Positions 12,101-24,100 of a DNA stretch of 64,000 nucleotides are shown in pieces. Origin of the DNA: Calliopsis andreniformis. Its lineage: Eukaryota > Arthropoda > Insecta > Hymenoptera > Andrenidae. Within the stretch, counting starts at the first letter, position 1. Every line of letters begins with the position of its first letter. The position numbers were made by a program, and so were the translations under genes. The notes beneath the pieces are model-generated. The model saw only the letters and a list, made by a program, of their open reading frames with translations, did not search any database and had not been told where the DNA came from. Location of the stretch: positions 29,238,001 to 29,302,000 of the forward strand of contig NC_135064.1 in the NCBI RefSeq assembly GCF_051401765.1. The letters run 5' to 3'.

Positions 12101-15100
12101 CCGTATCGCGTCTATAAACGATTCTGTTCTCGTTAATTGGCTGCTTTGCGTAGGACACTGCGATAGATAACATTTGACTTTTTGTCGTTGTGTAGGTCGT
12201 GCTTCAACAATTCCGCGGGATAAATGTAACGGGTGTAAGTTTATTCGATATCTTTCAGTCCTCTGTTGCGCTTCAGAAGAGATTCGATAGTTCGTTTCTT
12301 TTTCATTTTATATTTTCATTTCGGGAGTCAGTCACTGTGTTAACCCCAAAATTGTGCAATCGAGACAGATTAATTGGCATAATGAATAATTGTCAATTCA
12401 TCCCAAATTCATTTTGCAATATGGAATTCTAGCAGCATTGACAATAGATTATGTGCCACGCCTATTCGTGGCACACATAAATAGGACGTTCAGTCCCGAT
12501 AGTATCGTCAAATAAATTCAATTCGTTATTAGTCAAGTTAAAAGCAGCTGTTATTACTGACAATATTGACGCGTGGGATGATTTGTTTTCAATTTGTGTT
12601 ATTATTAACAAAGGACTGGATGTGACAAAGGCTTGCGATTATTACATTGAGTGAGTAATCATCGTATTACAAGTTCGTATCGTTTCTCGCGAAATCAAAC
12701 AGCTTCTAAACTGTAGTTAATTAATGACTATATTGGCAACTGCAACACACCATTCAAACTGTTTGTATTTTTATTCAGTATTGTTAGAGGATAGAGATGA
12801 CAATGGTAAGAAATAGAAGATATATCAAGATTTCTGTGAAAAGTAAGACTACCTATGTTGTTAGATGGCATTATGCTCATGCATACATAATAATATAGAA
12901 AAGTTTCCTGACTCGCAACATAAATAGACATAAGAGGCTTTTAAGAGAAAGCGAAACACATTTTCCTTCGAGATATAAGAAATTCGATTTGTACATACAC
13001 GTCCCATCTACAGTAAAATGAACTTTCTGAAATGATTCTAAGCTCAGTGCAAGAGACAAACGATGAGCGAAGTATATTTTTATGCGGCAATTCCAACACA
13101 CTGAATAGAAGAAAGTAACTATAGAGAAAACTGTTAGAAAGATTAAAAAAGCTAGCTTTTTGTTAATTTTAATAAGAGAATATATTCCCGGATGGATTGA
13201 TCAGTTTTTCGTGGCGGTGTAGGTGAAAGGTTTGAACGATTCTTTTATTCCGTCTGTAGCCACCTAATTGGCTTGAAATGTTCTTCGTTTCGTCAAAGAG
13301 GGAAGTATGCGAAGGCGTCGACTACCTTTCCACGCTCTTTCCACGCTCTTTCCACGCTCTTTTCACGGAATCGAACTGCAAATGTAGGTCCGCTGTACCT
13401 CGTCTAAGGAGGAGAACTTTTCTAACTTGATCGCTCGGAGCACATCGTAAAGAGTACAGAGAATCCATGAACGACAATCAGTTCTCTGATGATCGATGTG
13501 ACGTTTAAAGGGCCTTCGAAACATGAACAGTTCTCGTTGCACTTGTCGAGCATTCTTCGTCGACCCTTTCACAACTCCCTGGAAATTGAAATTTCCTATT
13601 TCCACTATCTTTCTATTCCTAACCGGTTGCTTTATTATTCTTAGCTAATTGTTCTTGAGACAGCTTGTGTCCTACTAGTATCTGACAAATGATTCAAACT
13701 AATTCTACTTCCTCTTTTTATGAGAAACTAGAAATCATTTGAAAGTTATGAAAAGCAATCTTCTGTTTGAAAATAATCGCAAGACCGATGGCAACCGGTT
13801 AATTCTCGATTGCAGCTAATTGAACGTCGCGGTCGAAAGAAAAATGAGTAAAGAGAGCAGCGCAGAAAATTTGGAGGATAAAAGTTAACTTATCCGCTTG
13901 TAAAACCTGCATTCGGATGGAGAGGGTAATGGAAACGAGAGCCGAGTGGGATGAAACGAAATAGGATTTTGCGGTGAGCCACCAAACCAACCAGTGTCCC
14001 TCATTGTCCGGTAGTTAGCTGTGACGGACAACCACTATCTACCAAATCTTCAAATAATTATAAAGCCACTTTACCCACGAATGTTAGGAAGGTTCTTCAG
14101 AAGTTCCGAGACAAAAGAGACAGGGGCGAAACATCGTACGTGGCGCAGAGAAGAAAATCCGCATCATAGCGTCTAAAGTAACTTATTCTCTCCAAAACTT
14201 CTTTCGCTCTCTACTAATAGTTACTGATTCGATCGTCTTTCAACTTCAAATTTTGATCATCTTAGGTAAAGTTTATGGAATTTTACGAATCTATAGATTC
14301 TTATCTAGGGATATTTTATTTGTAATATCTGACGATACTTTCGCATTGTTTAGGATAGTTTTATTTATTATTTGTATTGAAGTTTCAATGGTCCATACAT
14401 TTTCTTTTGATATTTTATTGGCGTTGGTAATTACAAACTAACAACGTGTATACCTCGTATCACAACTCACCACGTTTATTTGTTTAAAATTGTTGATTCT
14501 GTTGCGATGTTAAACAAAAATGTCAACGATAAAAAGTCAGCATGAACGTGTACATATAGCATATTACCCTCGATTTTCATATCTTGAAATACAACGAGTT
14601 GATAAACTTGCACTGAGGTCAACTAATGTGTATGCGATGTGGAAAAGTTTCGCAATTATTGTATATTTTATAGGTCAATAAACTCATTCCGGCGATCGTG
14701 TAATTATTTTAACGGTTTAGTATTGGAAACGTTTCACAGATACGTATGGACGATAAAATATTCTTGCAACAGGATTCACAGTTCATTCAGAAATACCTAG
14801 TTTTCGAAGAGAAAAAGTCGCGGACTGCAGTATACTTTCGAGTTAGTCGAACTTTCGATTTCTCCGCGAAAGAAAAACCCAGTAAAATGAATGCATTTCC
14901 TTGTAACAAAATAAATTGTTAATTGTTGCTGCTAATGAAGATATTTGAATCGAAGGCTTGAGTTAATGAAATTGTTGTGTTTCTAATATTGATCTTGATT
15001 GAAAGGAAAGATTAGTTTATGCGAAACTCGACGCACAATTAGTTGGCAGGAATAGCAGGTTGAAATGTGCTTTCCATTGGTCAGCCCTTCTCTTTTAATA

Positions 15101-18100
15101 ATCTATTCGTGATTGAGAAGCTGCGAAATAAAGTTTCTCAAAGATCCAGCTAAATGGACCGACGTGACGCTTACTGAAGGAAAGCTTACTCGTACAGAGT
15201 GGATACGTCGGGAGAAAATACATGTATTCTAGACAACGCCCATGCAATTTTGTCACCTGGAGCCGCTAGTCGTTGGGAATTTCGTGGAAAGTCGAGACAC
15301 ATCGCAAGGAAAATTCAACCATGGCGTTCCAGGGCGAAATTAATTTTCGTCGAAGTACGACTGGCGTGGTGGTTGCGGTAGACGCGGTGTTAGCTGCTGC
15401 TCTTAGCTAGCTCGTCTTAACTCGTATGCCGCTCGAAAGTTTAAGAGTCCACGGTACGGGAGACCTTAAAATTTCCACGCGAAGGAGGAACGAGAGTTCA
15501 CTCTGGAAGCCTTTCTTCTCCAACAGTGACGTAAGTACTTACATTCTGAAACGTTGCTGGAAATTCGTTTGCCATACAGCTTGACTTTTACCTAGAACGA
15601 GCATCGTGGACCTGGAGTAGATTTTTAGTTCACTATCACTGTTTTACTTCGTCGATCATATTGAACCGATTACCTATTCAGTTTATGATCAATAAAGTTG
15701 CGAAATGAGAAATAAAACCATTTATTTGGCTTTTTTTAAGCGTTTCAGTTAACTGAACCTACAACTTTATTTCACTTCGATTTGCTTTTAAAAAGGAAAT
15801 TAATTGAAACATAATATTCTGAAAGCATCTATAGACGCAAACTATAGATTGATGGTATGTAGAACTTGTAAATCAATAGATAGAGAAGTTTTGAATCTCA
15901 GGGATAATGTTGTCAAACTTTTGAAAGTATGATACAAGAGTGAATCAGCAGAGCGTATTTGTTTGAGAAAATGAATGGTTAGGTCTGGGTTAGAGCGGAT
16001 GAGCGAACGCGGTTGTTGGTCCGGGCTTAAGGTGAACTCGACTTAAACGCTTTCGGATCGGCGTGGCCCACTGAAAGCGTGTAGCGTACGAGTGCATGGT
16101 CTACTAAACTAACGAAAGAGAATTTGCCCGTTGCGAAAGTGCTTCCCTACATGCGGATGATTCGGAAGAGCAATCGCAAAGAAAAGCTCCGCCGGCATTC
16201 TTCTCCGCATTTCAACTTCGTCGACTGATCTCGGGGCTTTGAGTGCGCCTCTCGATTTCCGCTTTGAACCTTTGATCGGATTTCACCGATCGAATCCGCG
16301 ATTACGCTGCTGTTCTTTTCCCGAAAACAAATGGATCCCCTGTGAATTCGTGCGCGTTCTCGTGCTCGCTAAATCCCACTTCGGTTTAGTATTTAGATCT
16401 CTGTTCGCTCGTTTCTATCGATTAAGCGTCCGTTCGGCAAACGATTTTATTGTCGCCCACCTTTGCGAGAACTTAACGAGATCCTCTCCCCTCATCATTT
16501 CGTCTCGTTTTTTATGCACTAATAACGAATTTCTTTTCTAGCAATTGCGCGCGAAATATCCACACTTGAATAAATACGAACGAGAACTCGAGGCGAAATA
16601 ATAAAATGTATACGAAACGATTGCTTGCGTTTTCCGTTGTATAATTCAAACTGAGCAATTTAGGGGTGGCAAATGGTGCGAAGAGAGGAGAAGAATCGAT
16701 CATTCATGAACAATGGCACTCTATGGATGTTATTCCGCTAGAATAGGAGGAAAATAGCTCGATGGTCCCCAAACTGTCGGTCGCGTTACACACTGTTACC
16801 CTCGTGAAACTGCCTTCTATTCGTTCCGAGTACCGATTCACCACCAATGCGTGTCTTTGGCACCCCCCCCACGATCGACTATTTCTCCATTCTGCGTTTC
16901 GGTAAACATCTATTTTAACAATTATCTATTTTCCGCACCGTATACTGCCTCGAGCTACAAATATCCATAGAAAAACTAAACTACCTTTACGCGAACGTAT
17001 ACATCTTCATGGAAAACTGTTACCGATTACAGAGACCATAATTTGTGGGTAGTCGCGCGTCAGCGAAACGCGTTGGCTAGTGATCACTAGTAGTGATCGC
17101 GGCGAGTCACGAAACAGATTATGCGTTCTTGCTGCGACAATGGTCCATTGCCGACAGCTATGGAAAAAAATAACCATCGAATGCGGTTGATTCTGGTTAC
17201 GGACGTATTCAATATTCTACATGCGATATCTACATGCGATATACAGCTTTATGATGTCACGTTGCGTTCAGATGGAAAGTTGTAGTTGATGAAAGAACGT
17301 TATATCGAGTTGGCCGAACAGACGGAAACAGGATTTTTTGAATTTCATCGTACCAGCAAACAAATTTCGACGAAACAACACCCTGTTCAAGTTATTTTAT
17401 TGTTTCAATTCTGAAAAGTTTGCTCTATTGTTCCATAAGCATACCTTTATGTTCACCATGGACAGACATTCAAATTCAAATGACTATTCGCCTCTCATAA
17501 AATAATCGAGGTAAGAACGAAGGAAGGAGTTTACAGAATCGTTGGGACGTTTTCCAACTTTTCTTCAATCTAACACTCGTCGACCAACTTTTTCTAACGC
17601 CGTGGAAATGGTCGCGACTCGACGTATTTTAATTTCTTTGAAAGTTCCTAGCTTTTCTTCTCCCGAGAGATCGCTTAACTGAATAGCAGCCAGTTAGCTC
17701 GAGATTATTTTATTCCAAATCCCTTTCGTCTCCCTTTTTATCTATTTGTGTCCTGTTTCTCTAGCTAGATTACGCACTGAGGAAGTATAGCAATATAAAT
17801 GGCATATAAGTAATTTGAAAATTTTCCTATCTTCTGTCCTTACACATTTATCCGACATATGGAAATTTTCTCAATAGTCTACTTCAATCAAACGATTATA
17901 AATCACTTGATGACTAAGTATCCGATCACTTTCAGGTGGTATAGCGTCATGTCTACGAAATTTTCGAACCGACTTTCTGGAGGAATGGCCAACTCCTGGA
18001 ACGGGACCTCATTTCGACACCACTATGCAGTCAAACTTTACCGGTCTGGTGGGGAAAACTGTGCACTTGGTATGCAAAGTGAAAAACCTTGGAAATCGAA

Positions 18101-21100
18101 CGGTGAGTTGTTTCATTATGAAGCATACCTTTTTTCAACTAAAATGTATCTACTAAAAGTGCATTTTGAAACAGACCTCGTCGCAATCTGTTCCGTTGCA
18201 TTGCAAAGTATATGATTGTAAATTTCTGAAGATAAAAATATGTGATCACGGTATATTTGGTGATTGTTAATACACCCTCGGGGCGATAATGACGGTCTTC
18301 GTTAGTAGACGTACAGAAACCACCGGGTAATCAACAGCAAGTTTGACTTGGTCGAAGTTTCTCGATAGAAGCAATAACAACAGCACAAACTTAGTTTTGC
18401 TTTATAAGAGTTGTGATTCGCACAAAATTCATTAAGAATTCAAAGCTAAACGCACAAATCGGGCTTAAAATGTATCGATTCATGGACGCTTTTATTTGAT
18501 ATAGAGAAGAAAGTAAAAATTAGTAGGTAAGTGAATTCGAATTTCTGTTGGAATATCGTGTAGGTAATGACTATAATATCGCTTAAAACGAAGTCAATTT
18601 TTATCACATTGACGGCCAAACCCTGTGACTGGAGACATATTTCACCTATCAAAAATTCTTACGAGCCACATTCTATACTGAAACTATATTTTATAAATAT
18701 GAATATTAATTATCATACACTTTGCAAAATTAAAGGACCTTCATTTATATATAATTATAAATAATTTCGGGTTAAAAAGTTGTCGATTTTTGAGCTGCTG
18801 TAGCGAGTCTATGCTCTTTTTAAAGGGCAAACCTTTAGTTTCTCACTCGTAAATTGAATTTTTCTAAAGACATTTTTCTACTAGAATACGGGGCGGGAAA
18901 GAGAAGGTAGTTTTTTTTCTTAAAAATGTTTGTAGAAGGATTTCAAAAACGCAAGGGTTACAGTAGCTATCTAGAAGAGTCAAATACAGCTCATCAAAAT
19001 TCAATTTAATCTGTAATAATTTGTTATTTCGATGCTTTTACTTCAATTAAAATAATAATGTTAATAGCGATCATTTGAATGAAGTCGATAATGGTAATAA
19101 CGGTATAGTAATAAGATAAATAAAGACAATAAAATGGCGATGAATGCAGTAGCTGTGAATGATGATCGCAGTAGCAATAACGAATATTGCGATGCTCCCA
19201 TTCGCATTGCGAAATCGATATGAAAAATCCAATTTAATTGGAACGGAGACAAATGTTAGCGGTCGTGAAGTGTAAAATGTACTACGCATACCTGTGCATA
19301 AAGAAGAGTAGTAAATTATGAAAACACCTCGTACTAACAAAAACAATATCTAGTTTTTCTTTTCACTTTTTCTTGAAAATTAAAAAAGAAGCTCAAAGAC
19401 TTTTCTTCGTAGGTCTTCGATCTAGAATCTACAGTCTTCTTATGATTTTCAAGAACAAGGTACTTGAAATCAATACGATACGACGATAGGTTAGTGCAAT
19501 ATACATGAGGGTTTGTAAATTGAACGTATAAGAGACCAAAGGCAGACTGACAAGTCTGAGATCGACTGTAACCCATTAGTTCCTTTATCCCGACGAAGAT
19601 CAACGAGTTCGTATTTTCTCAAGGTCTATTCTCCTTCTTCTTTGTCGATTCCATTTTCTGTACTATCTACTTTAACGGTAAGAGCCTTTGTAATTTCTAA
19701 AAGCGTCAATAGGAACGAACGTCGGACAGTGAACAACTATTGGCAACGTTTCTAACGCAAATAACGCTACAGATGGCCATAATATACATCTACTAAGAGA
19801 CTAAGAAACTTTGATTTTATAAAGATGGAAATGATATTCTACAGATTTCAGAGTTTTCTGTTCATTCTTTCTTAATCCATGTTTGGTACGTTTTGAACAC
19901 AAGGTTTTTGATATAACTCGAATACATCGTCGACGTATTTGCGGTACATTCTCGATGTAACTTGACTAGGTCAAGTAGAGAAAGTTTCTCTTTGAAGCAC
20001 TTGTTTATTAATTTAATTAAATTACTTTCTCTACTTGATAGTTATTAGCAAAATCATTTGGTAGGAAAGTACAGAATTGTTTGACTGTAAAATAGTGGAA
20101 TATTCGTAAGTTTATTCTTCTGAAGAATTTTGCAAACTTAACGATACACCGCACGAAGTTTTGCTAGCGCCAGAGTATCGTTTGGAATGCAACAGTTGCC
20201 GATTCCTGGTGGAGCTAAGCTCTGCCGCAGACTTGTCCCACCTTTGTCGACAGCTCTTACGTAAATCTGGAAACACTTGTAAATAAATCTTGGTTTACGA
20301 GCTATTTAACGCATCCAGGGTAGTTCCAGCGAAATGAAAGGACAATAAAGGGGTTGACTGGTAGGTGGGTAGAGGCGGGTAGAGGCGGGTAGAGGCGGGT
20401 AGAGGCGAGTAATTCGGAGAATGAGGAAACCGCGAAATTCGCTTGGAGCCATTCGTGGACACTTGGCTCCGCGTTTTACTCGCGCGGCTACCCGTAAATG
20501 CAGCATACTATGCAGCTCGACTGGTGCATGGAAAGCGGCGCAGCGGGCACGATCATGCGAGCTGCATAGATTCGGTTGGATTTCAGCAAACAATGCCGCG
20601 ACTAATGCCGATGACACACCGGTGTCATCTCGAGAACTCGCAGGTTGCCGCAGCTGCCAGGTTCGCGGCCGAGCTAGGACAATACCGAATCTCCATGGTG
20701 ACATCACATTCGCCTCGAGTAGAACGGAGCCAGCGTTACGGGAAATTGGTTTATGCCAGGGAGCATCCGTGAAACGAAATACACTCTTGAAAAGACCCTC
20801 CATTTCACTACGATCCTTCTCCCTTTATTCGCTTCCTCTTTAAGTTCTAACCATCTCACGCATTTAATCTGTCCTTCAAAAATTCAACAACAGAAATTAC
20901 TCCTCTCCAGTCATCGCAAACAATGAACCACGACTAGAGGTTTTATAGTCCCGTTCATTCAGTTGGTCTCTTGCGTTGCTCCGAACAGTATAGATCTAAC
21001 AGTGTAGAGATAATAACTAGTTGCCTGAAGAAAAACCATAATCGAATAAACTATTTCACTTTCCCAATATTTCAGTAGAAAATATTCTTTCATTTGAAAT

Positions 21101-24100
21101 AAGTTCGGTGAAATTGCAGCAATCTTTCTTTCACAATTTATGAAGTCTGTTTTATAATAATTTCATACAATATATGTCGTTGTAATGAAAAAGAAATAAG
21201 TAGCTAAATAATATATGGAAATGAAAAATTTTCTTTCCAAATCGAAATACGTAGAAATAAACATAATCGGCGAAGTTTCTCCCGCGGGTGATCAAGTGGA
21301 AACGATTTCAAATCAAATATTTCGTGTGAATCTTCATTCATATGCTCGTGCTTCGCAACGATTTAATATCGCTGAGCGTTTTCGCCGGTTAAGGTGAACC
21401 TTTCAATTTTATTCGTCTCTTTGACGCCGCAGTGAAAGAGCTCCAACGGCTTTGAGGCAAACGAATTTGACACGTAATGTTTACGGGCACGATTTCCTTT
21501 TTTAAGTGATTTTTAACTAGGCGTCGATCGAATACGCTGCGATTCGTTAAGATTATGAAATATATTTGAATATTTCGCACGTATATTCGTTTCTTTTGCC
21601 ATTTCCACGGTAATGAATCCACCGAGTCTTCTTCTCTATTTTTCTTCAAATTCTCGCTCTTTGTCGTCATTATAACAAACGAATAAAATAAGCAGTAATT
21701 TGTACGATTATCGTCGCACCCATTCGGGCTGGCCTTTGAGCGACAATTAAGGTTAATCGAATGTAAATGTAACTCCCGAGAATGCGCTCGGCGAAATTAC
21801 GGTTCGTAGTCCATTGAAATCGTCGATAGATTATTGGTTTAAATAGGCGCGAACCTCGACCAGTTGGCAAATCGGAATTAGTACGATACGCGTGTGCGCG
21901 GATCTGCCCATGAAACTTTTTATCGACCTCGTCGAGAGACGTTTACCTGATCGGCTAACCGCAAAAATTGCCACGACTAACGAATCTGACCCATTTTTTT
22001 CTTCAATCGATGAAATTCAGCAAGGGAAAAAGAGAAAGGGAATGAAATAACTCGTTTCGCCGTGATAATTCATTTTTATCAAAATCCACCTGCCAAAATC
22101 GGATGTATACGAATTATCGAGCTACTATTTCGGGATGATTATTCTACCGTTTATTCGGTATATAGTCAGTTACGAAGATTTCAATAACAGGCTTTCCTAA
22201 TATAATATGTTACTATAGGTTTCTTGGGTGAGGCATCGAGACATACATTTGTTAACGGTGGGTCGTTATACGTACACGAGCGATCAGCGTTTCGAGGCTC
22301 TACATGCTCCTCACACAGAAGACTGGACGCTGAAGATACGATATCCTCAGCGCAAGGACTCCGGTATTTATGAGTGCCAAATATCCACGACACCGCCTAT
22401 CGGTCATCCTATTTATCTAACCATAGTCGGTAAGTATACCGTATGTAGTGGATTTGATTAAAAAATATGTCTACTATCTACTATCGTTTGTTTGAAAATC
22501 AGCTCTATGATGGAAGTTTTCCCAAAACCTCTGGAGAGCGCGTATATGCGTAGGATGTTTCGTACAACACGAAATGTTTATAACTGAGCTGATTCGTGAT
22601 TTCATTAGGGTTTATTAGATTTTTCTTGCCGAAGATTACTTCGTGATAAACGATTATTTCGGTATCGTGCAGAAAACTGCACGATAAATCACAGGAGAAT
22701 TTGTTCGATAGGAACGTGATCATTATTCACTTCTAAAGTTGACACGCGCCTCGGAGGCATCATAAATATCAAAGCATCACAATATATGTATACCCGTATT
22801 CGCATTTAACGCCAATATCCGACTGATTTAATGAACTGTACAATATGTGGGTCAATTATATCGCTAATTTTGATACGTCGTTCAGTAATTGTATTACGGC
22901 AAATCATTAACGTCAATCCATAATATCTCGTCATGCTTAACGCGGTTAGATTTTATTTTCAAGGGAACCGGTCTTTTAAAAATCACGAATCGTTCTAATT
23001 TTTTCAATATTACAAATTTTCGAATTTTCGAATTTTCGAATTTTCGAGAATACAAAACACGAGGAAACATATTCATCGCGCCAGGGAATAGACCTCCGAA
23101 AAATTCTTTGTAAGACACGAAGGTGAATTTCCACAGAAAATTGAAACGACACGTTTGCAAAAAAAAGAAATGGACGAAACTTTTGCGCGCATATCCATGA
23201 TCAATGTGTTTGAAATTCAGTTGAAGATAGATGCAGAGATGTATATCAAAGCCGCGTGAAAGGGGTTAATCGAGGATACGTAGAAAATCCATGCAAAGAT
23301 TTCATGCGGGTATACAAAGCAGGTGAAACCAGGCCGTTTGTGAGCTCGTATATCCTCGTAGGTGTACCGTTAATGACTGCTCTGATATCCTAACCGGGTC
23401 GTACTATTAAATGAGAGGATCTTATCACACTGACTTGACCTGAAAACGCTCTCCTCTACATTTTGTCGTGCGATAAAAATATCAGTCATTTATACAATAT
23501 TATATCATGTTAATCTATTCTATTGGTTTATTATCGCACGATCTCACCTTTTTCTTTGGTCGTGCAATATTTTGAAGAAAAAAAAGAAGAAAGAAAAAAT
23601 AATCAGTTCACGCTACACGATTTAAGTGGGATCAATTGAAAGGTGAAGGACGAGGAGGAAATTTTAATTAATTAACGTTTCTGCTATGAAGTCGTTCTAA
23701 ATCGGAAACTGTAATTTCTGAAGTTTCAGAGGATTGTTATGCTAAAACTGAAATAATAATTAGTGTGGAAGAAATTTTTTTCGGTTGATTAACTGAAACC
23801 GTTCTGACTTCAACCGTTTCAGACTTAATTTAGATTTCATAAAATCTTAATTTGTAGAAATAAGTTGAAATTATGAAATATTGCTATAGTAAATATTTCG
23901 ACGAATTTAATAATATAAGCGTACAGTATAAATGTTTGAAATTCTATTTCAGAGCCCATTACCATTATCGTTGGCGCTCCTGACCTATTCGTAAATAAGG
24001 GCAGCACAATTAACCTGACTTGCGTCGTGAAATATGCCCCAGAACCACCGCCCATGATGATCTGGAGTCATAACACAGAAGTGAGTGTTTTAATAATCCA

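Larger units (their letters stand above)
9186..17935 (+). other. dpr intron 1 (8.75 kb)
   Basis: Starts GTAAG and ends CACTTTCAG. It holds a small repeat at 13330-13362, a hairpin at 12449-12480 and a palindrome at 17077-17090. No exon-like conserved frame was recognised. Alternative first exons or enhancers could lie here. Confidence 0.75.
18103..22218 (+). other. dpr intron 2 (4.1 kb)
   Basis: GT-AG intron in the middle of Ig1. It holds a 15-bp-stem hairpin (19971-20038), a minisatellite (20371-20410) and a GC-rich segment at about 20400-20800 that is open in frames on both strands. No recognisable exon. Confidence 0.8.
22430..23952 (+). other. dpr intron 3 (1.5 kb)
   Basis: GT-AG, phase 1, between Ig1 and Ig2. 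It contains an (AATTTTCG)4 repeat and an 11-bp inverted repeat pair at 23466-23541. No other gene is seen. Confidence 0.85.
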
